The notes: generated by a model not told the origin, from the letters alone. A stretch of DNA of 64,000 nucleotides from Saprospiraceae bacterium (GCA_018057925.1 JAGPCT010000009.1:1-64000), one strand, 5' to 3'. Counted from the stretch's first letter, positions 39,597 through 49,790 are shown. Program-made: numbers and translations.

Positions 39597-40334
39597 CTAT
39601 TTTTTCCCGAATACTTTTTTTAATAAATCTGTTACCTGCGCAGATGTTTGAGTTCGTATTTTAATTTCTTCGTTAGCAATCATTTTCATTAATCCATCTA
39701 TCGCCTTTTGAGTGATATATGACTCTAAATCAGGATTTTGCTTTTTTACCAGTGGCAAGTTGTTGTATGCATTGACCAATGGAGTCCAATAAGCGGTAAC
39801 CTTTACTTTTTCGATGGCCTCACGTACAATTGGAGAAAATGATTTTTGAAGTGCTGATGACGTGTTGGTTCTTAGATAATGAGTGGCAGCAGTGTCAGCA
39901 CCTTTCAAGATATTAAATCCATCTTGAATGCTCATACTTTTTACGGCATCTACAAAGATGGGGGCTGCGCTTTTTGCTGCTTCTTCTGCAGCACGGTTTA
40001 TGGACAATTCAAACTCATCCACTTGCTTTTTCATACCAATCGCTGTTAGTCGATCTTTCATTGTCCTTGCTTCTTCGGGCCAGGGGATAAAAATGGTTGG
40101 ATTTTTATAAAAACCATCCATCTGTGATGAAAATTTTACAGCATTCCGGGCGCCGATAGTCAATGCTTCCTTCAAGCCCGAAACAACTTCATCATTGGTC
40201 AAATTAGGTGAATTGGATGTTTTGAGCTCTGATGCTGCCTTTTTAGCTTTTGAAAAAAGATCTTTCTGTCCATTGACCTCCGAATGAAATGAAAAAATCG
40301 CAAATAATATTATAGTTAAACTTAAATGCTTCAT
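39597..40334 (-). CDS. DUF4197 family protein
   Basis: 245 residues from ATG 40334 (an outer ATG at 40400 would bury the signal peptide). Signal sequence 1-20 (HSEVNGQ), then the all-helical DUF4197 domain: GLKEALTIGARNAV (about 42-55), GADTAATHYLRTNT and ...AIDGLMKMIANEE IKIR near the end. Secreted to the periplasm. The family is widespread in Gram-negatives and uncharacterised. Confidence 0.9.
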   Translation of the reverse strand: MKHLSLTIILFAIFSFHSEVNGQKDLFSKAKKAASELKTSNSPNLTNDEVVSGLKEALTIGARNAVKFSSQMDGFYKNPTIFIPWPEEARTMKDRLTAIGMKKQVDEFELSINRAAEEAAKSAAPIFVDAVKSMSIQDGFNILKGADTAATHYLRTNTSSALQKSFSPIVREAIEKVKVTAYWTPLVNAYNNLPLVKKQNPDLESYITQKAIDGLMKMIANEEIKIRTQTSAQVTDLLKKVFGKK

Positions 40335-40410
40335 AGGTATATAAAAGATATTCAATATATTATAAAAATAGCGGACAGCCAATGTTATGACTGTCCGCAT
40401 TCGCTTTTAT

Positions 40411-41715
40411 TTATCCTCTATTTCGGCTTGAACCCGGCTTATTCCCGGATGGCTTCATGCTTCTATTTTGGTTGGATGAATTTTTCTGTATATCAGAACG
40501 GGAAGAATTATTTTTTCTTTCATTTTGCTGAAAAGAGGGATTCTGTCTAGCAGGCCTTTCCGGTTGAACTTGTCTTTGCGGACGATCGTATGTACTTGGT
40601 TTCCTATCTTTTGAAACAGGACTCTGTGGTTGTTGGACAGGATTGTCTTTATTGCCAATAGGTTTGTCTGAGCGGTCGGAACGCGAATTGTTTCTATTGT
40701 TGTTCATTAGGTCATTATTGCGATTATTGGTATTCCTACGGTCGGTTGTAGCGTTATTATCCGTTTTACTACTGCTATTTCTGTCTCTGGTTTCCAAGCC
40801 ATTATTTTGTCTGTTCCGGGAATTTACGGCTTGATTGGAGCGAGCGTTATTGCTTTCATTCTGATTAGAATAACCTGCTTGGTTTCTATGTCTGCTGTCA
40901 TTTTTATTGATGACAATTTTATTGGTTACACGGTAGTTGTTGATAACTTTTTCATTTCTAACATAAACATTGTGAGAAACAGACCTATGTGGAGCATATA
41001 AACTACGAGCACCGTACACTTTTGGATGACTTGCTACGATATAATGATTGTGATAGTGCCATCCGTGTGAATAAAAGTTATGCCAATGCCAAGGTCTCCA
41101 TGGATTCCACCACATAGGGTAGGTGTGCCAATGCCAAGGAGATACATACACAACATAAACCGGTGCGTAAATATATTGGACACAAGGCCAAGCCCACACA
41201 TTGAAATAAATTCGTATTGGTGAATATTCGGCATAGGGGGAAGGTCCTTTTTTGATAAGTTGGCCGTTGTCATCTATTATTGAATTATCTGGATTGGCTT
41301 CCACATACAATTCTTGACCATAGATATCTTCATCTCCAACTATTTGAGCAATGGCATTATCAGCGCTTTTTTGTTCGATTTCGATGACGGCAATATCTTG
41401 AAAGTCATTATCTCCAACGATGGCTTGTAAGGTTATGGCATGTGCTTTTTTGTCCATACGATCAATAACCCTAATGTAGTCGATTTTCCCGTCTAAATTC
41501 AAATCCAAGTTGTTGACATTGTTGTTCTCAATATTGAGTGACTTTTCAAAATCTTCTAATGTATTAGCTTTACTGAACAAGTCCAATGCTCCTTGCAGAC
41601 TGAAATTGTCTCCCGGCAATCCGGTAGAATCTTTTTGGAAATTCTGTCCGTATCCGGTTATTAAGGTAAAAGTCATAAAACCTAATACGGCAAAGAATAC
41701 TTGATATTTTTTCAT
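40411..41715 (-). CDS. exported protein with His/Trp-rich block and Asn/Arg-rich tail
   Basis: 434 residues. Signal peptide 1-24. Residues 71-79 read DLNLDGKID, an EF-hand-like calcium loop, then a conserved beta domain to about 150 (DIAVIEIEQK, AQIVGDEDIYG). Residues about 165-235 are packed with His, Trp, Tyr and Pro (WHWHTYPMWWNPWRPWHWHN). The last 150 residues are low-complexity N/R/S/Q/D. The front half resembles a common Bacteroidota hypothetical family. The His/Trp block could bind metals or glycans; no function is known. Confidence 0.8.
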   Translation of the reverse strand: MKKYQVFFAVLGFMTFTLITGYGQNFQKDSTGLPGDNFSLQGALDLFSKANTLEDFEKSLNIENNNVNNLDLNLDGKIDYIRVIDRMDKKAHAITLQAIVGDNDFQDIAVIEIEQKSADNAIAQIVGDEDIYGQELYVEANPDNSIIDDNGQLIKKGPSPYAEYSPIRIYFNVWAWPCVQYIYAPVYVVYVSPWHWHTYPMWWNPWRPWHWHNFYSHGWHYHNHYIVASHPKVYGARSLYAPHRSVSHNVYVRNEKVINNYRVTNKIVINKNDSRHRNQAGYSNQNESNNARSNQAVNSRNRQNNGLETRDRNSSSKTDNNATTDRRNTNNRNNDLMNNNRNNSRSDRSDKPIGNKDNPVQQPQSPVSKDRKPSTYDRPQRQVQPERPARQNPSFQQNERKNNSSRSDIQKNSSNQNRSMKPSGNKPGSSRNRG

Positions 41716-42171
41716 GGTGGTTAAAATTAAATTTTTTCTGAATGAATTAACATTTGTTAGATATGTAGATAACGTTATGGTTTAATTGAAAGTAACAACC
41801 TTTTCATTAAATAAGAGTTAAATAAGTTCAAAGATGTTAAAGAAATCTTAGAATATGATTATTTCGTCTAATTTGACCTATACTATAGCCCAATTTCTGA
41901 TTTTACTAATTTGGCTAGTAGAAGTTTTTTAAGCAACGACTACTTTATGAAAATAAAAATTGTGAAATCTATTGTTATTAAAACAATTCGAATAACTTTA
42001 TATCTTAAATATTCAATTATTTCATAAAATGAATTCCTCATTCAGTAAATTTTCTTACCAGAAAATACGCATTTATTAAGGTGTAAGATGCATCTACCCA
42101 TTCTATAATACACAAATAAACGTCTTTGTAATGAGGAAACAGAAAGTCACTAAGCAATATCAAATATGTAG
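41716..42171. other. 456-bp divergent intergenic region
   Basis: AT-rich gap between two divergent genes. No frame, terminator, repeat-family copy or exact TAnnTTTG element was found. It must hold promoters of both neighbours. Confidence 0.4.
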
Positions 42172-43767
42172 ATGAAAAGGTTAAAAAATATAGTATTCTG
42201 GCAGCGTACCATTGGGTTGATCCTGCTTCTATATTGCCTTTTCAGAATAGGTATGGTTAATTATATTGATTATACTTTAGAAAAAGTCATTGAAAACAAT
42301 GCTGAAAAAGGCATCTCATTGTCTTATGAGGATATTAATGTAGGCTGGATTCTTTCTTCTGTTAGTATCTATAATTTAAAATTCATTGGGCAGAATAATC
42401 AGGATACTGTTTTTAGAGTTGAAGTTGGACAAGCCAGAATCAATAGTATAAAGGTAAAAGACCTGTTGTTTTCTAAAAGGCTTAAAATTTTGAATCTGGA
42501 TTTTATATACGTAACAGTAACTACATGGGCAGGTCGTCATTTGCCTCAAAGTGAAGAGTCGGGAATTCGCATGAATAAGCTTTTTAAACGGCTTAAAGTG
42601 GATAAAATCTTATTTAAAGAGCTGCTATGGAGACATCTTGACGAGGAAGGGAAATTGGAAGCCATGATTACAACAGAGAATTTGAATTTAGATGGCTTGC
42701 GGCTATTGCAACGGGACAAAGGCATTCCTGCAATGTCACTTGATGGTCTTCAGAATAGTGATTTGAATTTTGAGTTTCCTGGAAATAAACATCGATATCA
42801 AGTAGGAAATATAGTGTATAACCGTACGGATAGTAGTTTGATTGTTAATAATATACATATTATACCATTGCTTGATAAAGTTGCATTCAGTAATTACTTT
42901 AAGTCACAGCAAGATCGGATTTCAGGTGTGAGTCGAGAGATAAAATTTTCAGGGTTGAGTATCTTAGATACCATGGGTATCCACTTGCATTCAAGATCCA
43001 TGGACTTGACATTTGAGTTGGAAGTATATCGTAACAAGAGATACCCATTTACCAGGAAAAGAACTGTTTTGTTGCCTTCTGAGATGTTCAAAAGAGTTGG
43101 ATTTCTTTTTGATGTTGATTCAGTAAGGCTCAGAGATGGGTTTGTTGCTTACGAAGAACTTAATATTAAGGATCGTAATCCGGGTAGAATTTTCTTTCAA
43201 GACATTGATATGGATGCTTTTCATTTTACGAATGATTCGGCTGAGGCTGACAATATATTTTATGCGACAGGTAATTTTATGGGGCAGGGTAGGGTTGAAG
43301 CTGAAATTACGATGCCACTTGGTTATGGAAAAGATTATCGAATAAAGGGGGCGTGTTCTTCATTCGAATTGAAGGAAGTTAATAGCATTTTGAAATCAAC
43401 TTATTTGGTGGATATCAAGTCGGGGATATTAGATAAGATGGCGTTTGATTTTACATACAATATTCGTAAATCAAAAGGAGTAGTGGATTTTAAATATTCA
43501 GATTTAAAAGTTCATGTGTATAATGCCAAGGATACGGACAAAAAGTCTTTCCTTAAATCATGGGCAATGAATCAGTTTATTCGGATCAATAAAATAGGAG
43601 ATGCAAGCTTGACAGGCAAAATAAATTTTGAACGAAATCCTTCACGGTCAGTATTTTATTATTGGTCCAAGTCATTATTGTATGGACTTAAAGATGCCTT
43701 AATCAAAAATGGAGCGATTAATCCAAAATTTAATAAAAGCAAGACTTTTATTCTAGATGATGGTTAA
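42172..43767 (+). CDS. AsmA-like envelope protein, unknown function
   Basis: 531 residues. One N-terminal membrane helix (about 10-28) with a short cytoplasmic end, then a long beta-rich periplasmic region with patterns seen in AsmA/DUF748 proteins (GISLSYEDINVGWILSSV, IYNLKFIG, and VEVGQARINSIKVKDLL). AsmA-like proteins bridge inner and outer membrane for lipid traffic; this assignment is by general look only. The tail FNKSKTFILDDG is polar. Partner genes are not adjacent. Confidence 0.7.
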   Translation: MKRLKNIVFWQRTIGLILLLYCLFRIGMVNYIDYTLEKVIENNAEKGISLSYEDINVGWILSSVSIYNLKFIGQNNQDTVFRVEVGQARINSIKVKDLLFSKRLKILNLDFIYVTVTTWAGRHLPQSEESGIRMNKLFKRLKVDKILFKELLWRHLDEEGKLEAMITTENLNLDGLRLLQRDKGIPAMSLDGLQNSDLNFEFPGNKHRYQVGNIVYNRTDSSLIVNNIHIIPLLDKVAFSNYFKSQQDRISGVSREIKFSGLSILDTMGIHLHSRSMDLTFELEVYRNKRYPFTRKRTVLLPSEMFKRVGFLFDVDSVRLRDGFVAYEELNIKDRNPGRIFFQDIDMDAFHFTNDSAEADNIFYATGNFMGQGRVEAEITMPLGYGKDYRIKGACSSFELKEVNSILKSTYLVDIKSGILDKMAFDFTYNIRKSKGVVDFKYSDLKVHVYNAKDTDKKSFLKSWAMNQFIRINKIGDASLTGKINFERNPSRSVFYYWSKSLLYGLKDALIKNGAINPKFNKSKTFILDDG

Positions 43768-43836
43768 ACCCGAATTTATATTATATAAAAAAAAGAATGA
43801 GGATTTAATCTTTGTCATCATCGTTGCCATTCAATT

Positions 43837-46278
43837 TTATTGACCCACCATAAATACTGCATTGTCAAACATTAATTTTCCATTTTCCCAAAAGTTTCTA
43901 AATAATACATCATCTGTTAGGAAGATAACATGCCCTTTTCCAATATCCTGAACTCCAAACACTGTAGCGTCTTTGAACGAATTCTTTATTTTTGCTCCTA
44001 TAAAGCCTACTGTTTCCGGTGTTTGTTGAATTGTGCCCACATTCCACCCTCTGTTCTTAATGTATTCATAGAAGTTATTCCCTTGTTTCAACGAATAATA
44101 ATAATTGGGATATCCAAATGCCAGCGGATGGCTATTGTCCAAGTTTACTTTATAAATAGCTCCCGGAATTGAACCGGAGACAAATGACCTCTCTCGATCT
44201 TCATAGGTTTTAATTGCAGTATATTTATTTTGAAGGCTACTATCTTTGCCAATTTCTTTTCTCTTGAATTGTATCCATTTTAATGCGGATAGCTGATCTA
44301 CTGCTGATTCTAAGGCGATAATTTTACCACCTTTGGCGACCCATTGTTCTAATTGGTTACTTATATTTTCTTCTTTTAGAAATGAGTAATATCCGTCCGG
44401 AAGGATGATAATATCCACCTCAGACAATGGAATGTAATTAAACTGCTCCATATTTACTAACTGAACCGGATAATCTAATTCTTTGTCCAAATGATACCAC
44501 ACTTCACCAACAGAAAGTGAGGAAGTTCCTTTGCCGGACAAAAGCACGATGTTGGGCTTTTTTAATAGTCTGACCATTTCACTTCCCATATCATGCCCGG
44601 ATTCCACCATGCCTCCTGTTAATGGCGTTATATCAATATCGTATGTGGTTAAAACATGATTTGTTATATCAACCAGTTTTTTGTTTTTATTAGTTCCTTC
44701 CTTGATAATTAATAAGGTGCCTTGTCTATATTTTTGTCCATCAATTGTAAATGGCTGATCAGCGACACGCACTTTGATACCATTTTCGAGTAGATATGTA
44801 AGGGCTTTAGCGCTGTTGCCGCCTTGCCAATCAATAGCGTAGCCATAGGTGTCGGGCAAGACAATGGAATTTGGCTGAATTGAATTTCCTTGATCCTTCA
44901 TAGTGGTGATTGTATAGTTAAGTCCGTATATTTTAGGAATATTCCAAGCTGTTATATCGTAGGTCAAAGAGTCACTAAGGGTTGATTTTTCCTCCATAAG
45001 GATATTGAGAAGTGTGTTTTTTGTTTGATGAAGAGGAATCTGAAGGGTTGAAGAACGATCATTCTTAACCGAATAGGTGTATGTTATTTGATTTTTATCC
45101 AGAAGTGAACGGAGGCTTCTTCCTTTTTCATAATCCTCCCTTTGAATGGCAAAATTAAATAATCGTTTATCTGAATTGCCGATAAAATAACGTTGAAATT
45201 CTTGGTTGATAGTAATGGTATTTTCACGTATTGCGTCTAAGGTTGCGATCGCTGAAATGGTATGATGTTGAATCCTATCCAGAAGGGTAAGTATTTCGTC
45301 TTCTTTGGTTTTTACGGCACTTCCGGCACTTTTACCTCCGGCTTGTTCGAAAGTCATACCTATGGCACCGTTGTATATCGGATAAGTGTCGCCATAGGAA
45401 GGATAGAATAGGTCAAATCTTTCATTGGTAAAATATAGCCAGCCATTTTGGTCAAATCTTTCTGATATTTTCTTGCCAATAACTTTTTGGAATGACCGTT
45501 GAAAGGATGTGATGGCTGTATGATAGGGTTCTGCTGCCGGAGCAAAATAATAAGGGATATTGTAGCTTTGTTCGTGGAAATCGGCATGTACCTGAGGCAT
45601 CCATTGATGATATAATTTCATCCGAGCCACGGATTCTATCTGGGTTTGCCATGCCCAATCGCGGTTGAGGTCAAAGTAGTAATGATTGGATCTTCCACCG
45701 GGCCACGGCTCTTGGTGTTCGCGAGTCCAGACATCTATATTGGGCTTAGAGCCGATTACGGAGTTATACCAATTGACATATCTTTCTCTTCCATCCGGAT
45801 TGAGACAAGGATCGATAATTAAAACTATATCCTCAAATTTTTTTTCAAAATCGGGATCTGTAATAATCTCATAATAAGTTTGAATGGCTGCATCAGTTCC
45901 GGAAGCCTCATTGCCATGGACATTGTAACTTAACCATACAATACATTTGTCAAGGGATTCATTTTTAGGTAGATTATTTTTGCCTATTAAGGACACATGT
46001 TTTGTCCTGATTTTTTCTAATTGTTGAATATTGTTTTTTGTTGACACGATGATGACAAAAAGAGGATTGCCTTCATTGGTAACTCCATATTCTTGATAAA
46101 CAACGTTGTTTGGGTTTTGCTTCGATTCTGATTTGAAATAATTGACCACTTGATGATGTCTGACAAACTTTTCTCCAATCTGGTAGCCAAAGTAGGTGGC
46201 TGGATTAGTGACTTGGGAATGTAATGTGTTGAAAAAAAGTATAAATACAACGAAAACAACCGGTACTTTAAATGTCAT
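43837..46278 (-). CDS. secreted M14-family zinc carboxypeptidase
   Basis: 813 residues. Signal peptide 1-21. Peptidase M14 domain about 25-370 with zinc ligands H121 and E124 in NVHGNEASG, third ligand His in QVHADFHEQ (about 228-236), and catalytic Glu in GMTFEQAGG (about 310). The second half (about 400-813) includes a flavodoxin/amidotransferase-like fold (VVLLSGKG; VDIIILPDGYYSF; GKIIALESAV), a layout common for large Bacteroidota M14 peptidases. Probably periplasmic degradation of peptides or peptidoglycan stems. Confidence 0.9.
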   Translation of the reverse strand: MTFKVPVVFVVFILFFNTLHSQVTNPATYFGYQIGEKFVRHHQVVNYFKSESKQNPNNVVYQEYGVTNEGNPLFVIIVSTKNNIQQLEKIRTKHVSLIGKNNLPKNESLDKCIVWLSYNVHGNEASGTDAAIQTYYEIITDPDFEKKFEDIVLIIDPCLNPDGRERYVNWYNSVIGSKPNIDVWTREHQEPWPGGRSNHYYFDLNRDWAWQTQIESVARMKLYHQWMPQVHADFHEQSYNIPYYFAPAAEPYHTAITSFQRSFQKVIGKKISERFDQNGWLYFTNERFDLFYPSYGDTYPIYNGAIGMTFEQAGGKSAGSAVKTKEDEILTLLDRIQHHTISAIATLDAIRENTITINQEFQRYFIGNSDKRLFNFAIQREDYEKGRSLRSLLDKNQITYTYSVKNDRSSTLQIPLHQTKNTLLNILMEEKSTLSDSLTYDITAWNIPKIYGLNYTITTMKDQGNSIQPNSIVLPDTYGYAIDWQGGNSAKALTYLLENGIKVRVADQPFTIDGQKYRQGTLLIIKEGTNKNKKLVDITNHVLTTYDIDITPLTGGMVESGHDMGSEMVRLLKKPNIVLLSGKGTSSLSVGEVWYHLDKELDYPVQLVNMEQFNYIPLSEVDIIILPDGYYSFLKEENISNQLEQWVAKGGKIIALESAVDQLSALKWIQFKRKEIGKDSSLQNKYTAIKTYEDRERSFVSGSIPGAIYKVNLDNSHPLAFGYPNYYYSLKQGNNFYEYIKNRGWNVGTIQQTPETVGFIGAKIKNSFKDATVFGVQDIGKGHVIFLTDDVLFRNFWENGKLMFDNAVFMVGQ

Positions 46279-46372
46279 GACGTTAAAAATTTGATGCTAA
46301 AGGTAAAAAAGAATCTGGAAAAAATGCGGTAATAATGCAGTTGTTGTCGTAATAATCGGGATTGTTGTGTGT

Positions 46373-46518
46373 AATACGAATTCAGCAGTTATGGTTTTGG
46401 AAAATTGTATAGTGCTGATTATGTGGCAGCTGATACTTTTTAAATAGACCAATATGTCTTTTTCATTAATTGGGTCTATATTAAAAGTCAAATCGATATT
46501 ATACCGAAATTTAGGTTT
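46373..46518. repeat. cloverleaf repeat family 1, copy G (hairpin 2 replaced)
   Basis: Hairpin 1 is conserved (CAGCAG...GTGCTG), but hairpin 2 is a different sequence with the same geometry: ACTTTTTAAATAGACC pairs with GGGTCTATATTAAAAGT. Ends are weaker (ATACGAATTC / GAAATTTAGGTTT). A strong sign that structure matters more than sequence. Confidence 0.75.
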
Positions 46519-46571
46519 AATTCTGCTTCTCAAGTAAGCAAGGTGAATTCACTTTTGCTTTATTGTTCGAT

Positions 46572-46728
46572 ATATACCTGATTTTTTTTCTTTCGGATAT
46601 CCATAGGGAATAAAGACACTTGATGCCTCTTGGTGCGTGAGTGATAGAAGCGGCACGACTGACGGTAGGAAGGAGTACAGCGGATAGCCCGACCCCGCTC
46701 CTAAAAAGCGGGGGCACGCCCTGAAAAT
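46572..46728. repeat. GC-rich element behind ypdA, probable dispersed Bacteroidota repeat
   Basis: About 155 bp far richer in GC than its surroundings. It contains a hairpin CCCCGCT/AGCGGGG (46693-46713) and the palindrome GGGCGTGCCC. On the minus strand it reads GTCGGGCTATCCGCTGTA, which I recall from similar intergenic elements in other Bacteroidota; this memory needs a search. Two open frames cross it (46517-46717 and 46549-46953), but neither looks like a gene. Confidence 0.55.
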
Positions 46729-46732
46729 AATG

Positions 46733-47704
46733 TTATTGATTTCTGTTTTTGATGGTTTGCATGATTGTAGTGGCGTGTTCTCTACTGTTTTCAATAAAAT
46801 AGGTATGGGTATCCAATCCGCCACATACAACGCCGGCAATGAATAGGCCGGGAACATTGGTTTCGAACGTGTCAGGATTGTATTCTGGTTTCCTTGTTGC
46901 ATTGTCGGTAAGGCGTATTCCGCAAGATTGAAGGAAGGAAGTGTCTGGCACATAACCGGACATAGCTATTACCCAATCATTGTCAATGGTAACCAACCCA
47001 TGCGGAGTGTCGATGGTGATAGTATGTGGTGAGATTTTAGTGACATTGCTATTGAAATAAGCCTTGATGGAGCCTTCACGAATTCTATTTTCGATATCAG
47101 GACGAACCCAGTATTTAACACGCTCTCCGATCTGTTCGGCGCGGATGATCATGGTGACTTCAGCCCCTTTTCTATACGTTTCTAAGGCTGCATCCACGGC
47201 TGAATTCATGGCTCCTATGACGGCTACTTTTTGAAAGGCATAAAAATGTGCTTCATCGTAGTAATGTTTTACCTTGGGCAATTGCTCTCCTTCAATGTTT
47301 AATAGGCTGGGGATGTCGTAAAAACCTGTGGCAATAATCACATAATCAGAGGAATAGGTGGCTTTTTCTGAAGTTATGGAGAAAGTACCATTATATGATG
47401 TGACGGTCAGTACTTTTTCAAAAAGATTGATGTTAACTTTCCTATATTCGGCGACACGGCGGTAATATTCTAAGGCTTCGTTGCGCTTAGGTTTGTTGAG
47501 TATGGATACAAAGGGAATATCGTCTAACTCCAATAACTTGGAGGATGAAAAAAAAGTCATGTTCTTGGGGTAGTTATATAGAGAGTTGACCAAACAGCCT
47601 TTTTCCAGGATAAGGTAACTGAGATTGGCTTTTTTGGCCTCTAAGGCGCAAGCCAAACCAATCGGGCCTCCTCCAATTATGATAATATGATGATGATTAT
47701 GCAT
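46733..47704 (-). CDS. ypdA: YpdA-family putative bacillithiol disulfide reductase
   Basis: 323 residues. FAD Rossmann motif GGGPIG (11-16), second nucleotide-binding motif VAVIGAMNSAVDAAL (about 163-177), and a C-terminal FAD contact GLFIAGVVCGG. The start MHNHHHIIII and the segment NMTFFSSSKLLEL (about 48-60) are typical for YpdA. It reduces bacillithiol disulfide in organisms that make this thiol, which includes many Bacteroidota. The bacillithiol biosynthesis genes are not in view. Confidence 0.92.
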   Translation of the reverse strand: MHNHHHIIIIGGGPIGLACALEAKKANLSYLILEKGCLVNSLYNYPKNMTFFSSSKLLELDDIPFVSILNKPKRNEALEYYRRVAEYRKVNINLFEKVLTVTSYNGTFSITSEKATYSSDYVIIATGFYDIPSLLNIEGEQLPKVKHYYDEAHFYAFQKVAVIGAMNSAVDAALETYRKGAEVTMIIRAEQIGERVKYWVRPDIENRIREGSIKAYFNSNVTKISPHTITIDTPHGLVTIDNDWVIAMSGYVPDTSFLQSCGIRLTDNATRKPEYNPDTFETNVPGLFIAGVVCGGLDTHTYFIENSREHATTIMQTIKNRNQ

Positions 47705-47805
47705 AAATAGTGATAAAATAAATTTTAAATGTTGAATTTTTAAAACAAATTGAACAAAAATCGATAAATAAATATATTTTTAGCAATTAAAACGAAATAT
47801 AAAAG

Positions 47806-49443
47806 ATGTCGAATAGCAAACATCCTACTGGATTAAAGGTAATGTTTTTCACGGAAATGTGGGAAAGGTTTGGGTTTTACCTGATATTGGGAATCTTACA
47901 ATTGTATCTCACGGATGCGGAGAGTGGTGGTATGGCCATGGATCGCCGGTCTGCAGCTGATATATTCGGGACATTTATCGCATTGGTTTATTTGACACCT
48001 TTTTTAGGTGGATTGATAGCGGACAGGAAATTGGGGTATGGTAAGTCCATCATCATAGGTGGGATACTTATGGGGCTTGGATATTTGGGATTGGCGATAG
48101 GCACATTACCCACATTTTATGCTTCATTGGGCTTAATTATTATTGGTAATGGATTCTTTAAGCCAAATATAAGTACGCTTGTCGGAAATCTGTACAATGA
48201 TGATCGATATCGAGCGCAGAAAGATTCCGGTTTTAACATATTTTATATGGGAATAAATATAGGAGCATTTATCTGTAATTTTTTTGCTGCCTATTTGAGA
48301 AATTCAATTGGGTGGGGTGCTGCATTTGCCTCTGCGGGAATAGGGATGTTTATTGGTGTTATCATATTTGTTATAGGGAGAAAGACTTATAAGGAGGCAG
48401 ATGTGATTAAACCGGCGCAGAAAGACGATATGTCAATAGCCCGGGTTTTTTCAAACATCATTCTTCCTTCGTTGATTGCAGGTATTGTAGGCTGGTATAT
48501 ACCGGGCACATTGTTGGGTTCGGATAGCACCGATGCTTTCCTATTTGCCTGTATCCCTGTGTTATATTTCTTCTATATGTTGTATTATAAATCTAATGAA
48601 GAAGATAAAAAGCCGGTAGGTGCGCTGTTGGCTATATTTTTAGTCAGTGTTATGTTTTGGGCAGTGTTTAAACAAAATGGTACAGCACTTACCACATGGG
48701 CACAGTATTACACGGATAGAGAGGTTCCTGCTGCCATTGAGAAGCCGGCAGAGGCCATCTATTTAGTGGAAAAAATAAAGAATGAAACAGGGGAAGTAGT
48801 CAAGTATGACAAAGATTTCAGAGTGGTAAAAGAAAATGGAGAGGTAGTAAATGAAATGGGAAAAGATGTTTATTTGCGCAATCTTCAGGCTGATAAGATG
48901 CCTCCGGAAGGTGAGACACTCTATGTTTTCAATACGGAGTTATTTCAATCAGTCAATCCTTTTTGGGTCATATTTTTAACACCGGTTTTGGTAGGCTTGT
49001 GGGGCTTCTTTAGGGCAAGGAGAAAAGAACCATCAACGCCATATAAGCTTTTGTTGGGCTTACTGATCACAGCATTGTCTTGCTTGGTAATGTATTTGGC
49101 AGCGGCGGTAACTGATATTCAGATTTCCAAGGCAAGTGCCTGGTGGTTGATCTCTACGTATGGTGTAATAACAGTGGGAGAGTTGTGTCTATCACCAATG
49201 GGATTATCGTTGGTGTCTAAGTTGAGTCCACCTCGCCTGACGGCATTATTGATGGGAGGTTGGTTTCTTTCCACAAGTATCGGAAATAAATTATCCGGTG
49301 TATTGGCAGGTATGTGGGATTTGTTTGACAATAAAGCCAACTTCTTTTTGATGAATTTTGGATTGGTGATGATTGCCTTTGTAGTCCTGTTTCTAATGGT
49401 CAAGAGGATCAGGAAAGTTATGCAGGAAAGGGGAATAAATTAG
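47806..49443 (+). CDS. POT-family proton-dependent oligopeptide transporter
   Basis: 545 residues, about 14 membrane helices. The POT proton-coupling motif ExxER is at residues 17-21 (EMWERFGFY), and the second signature GNGFFKPNISTLVGNLY lies near 117-133. An extramembrane insert around 300-385 (AEAIYLVEKIKNETGE...) is common in Bacteroidota members. Imports di- and tripeptides with protons, complementing the ABC importer at 14-18 kb. Ends 28 bp before a strong terminator. Confidence 0.94.
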   Translation: MSNSKHPTGLKVMFFTEMWERFGFYLILGILQLYLTDAESGGMAMDRRSAADIFGTFIALVYLTPFLGGLIADRKLGYGKSIIIGGILMGLGYLGLAIGTLPTFYASLGLIIIGNGFFKPNISTLVGNLYNDDRYRAQKDSGFNIFYMGINIGAFICNFFAAYLRNSIGWGAAFASAGIGMFIGVIIFVIGRKTYKEADVIKPAQKDDMSIARVFSNIILPSLIAGIVGWYIPGTLLGSDSTDAFLFACIPVLYFFYMLYYKSNEEDKKPVGALLAIFLVSVMFWAVFKQNGTALTTWAQYYTDREVPAAIEKPAEAIYLVEKIKNETGEVVKYDKDFRVVKENGEVVNEMGKDVYLRNLQADKMPPEGETLYVFNTELFQSVNPFWVIFLTPVLVGLWGFFRARRKEPSTPYKLLLGLLITALSCLVMYLAAAVTDIQISKASAWWLISTYGVITVGELCLSPMGLSLVSKLSPPRLTALLMGGWFLSTSIGNKLSGVLAGMWDLFDNKANFFLMNFGLVMIAFVVLFLMVKRIRKVMQERGIN

Positions 49444-49471
49444 GGATTGAAATAATAATTATTGTTAAAAG

Positions 49472-49509
49472 AAAAGTGCATAAATCTAACACGACTTATG
49501 CACTTTTTT
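49472..49509 (+). terminator. rho-independent terminator of the POT gene
   Basis: Perfect 12-bp stem AAAAGTGCATAA / TTATGCACTTTT with a 12-base loop, followed by further T residues. Confidence 0.88.
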
Positions 49510-49517
49510 ATGCTGTG

Positions 49518-49590
49518 ATACCAATTGTATATTCGTAATAGTCCAATTACTTTGGCCTAAACGACTATCGCATCGACATTTTGATTTTAA
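49518..49590. repeat. repeat family 2, copy 2
   Basis: ATACCAATTG then AGTCCAATT at a similar distance as in the copy at 3320, followed by CCTAAACGACTATC and CATTTTGATTTT, which are the reverse complement of that copy's core words. It sits directly after the POT terminator. Confidence 0.55.
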
Positions 49591-49790
49591 AGAAATCCCG
49601 ACTTTTCGAGAATATGTCTAAATATTGATCTTTTTTTTCCGTGTAATTTTTTGAAGATTTTAGATTAAACGCAACTTGGGATAAGGGAAAATCAAGCCTG
49701 AAAGAGATTATTTAGTTTAAAAACCGAATAGTAGAAAATTTACTTTTAGAAATCTTATCAAAATAACGTTAATGATGTGTTAATTTAACT

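Noticed and set aside
43764..43836. One-sided match AAACCCGAATTTATATT right after the AsmA-like gene
   Set aside because: The left end fits repeat family 1 but no right end is visible; could be a remnant or chance.
46549..46953. 134-codon and 66-codon frames through the GC-rich element behind ypdA
   Set aside because: They owe their length to high GC and overlap the ypdA 3' end in another frame. Treated as a repeat, not as genes.
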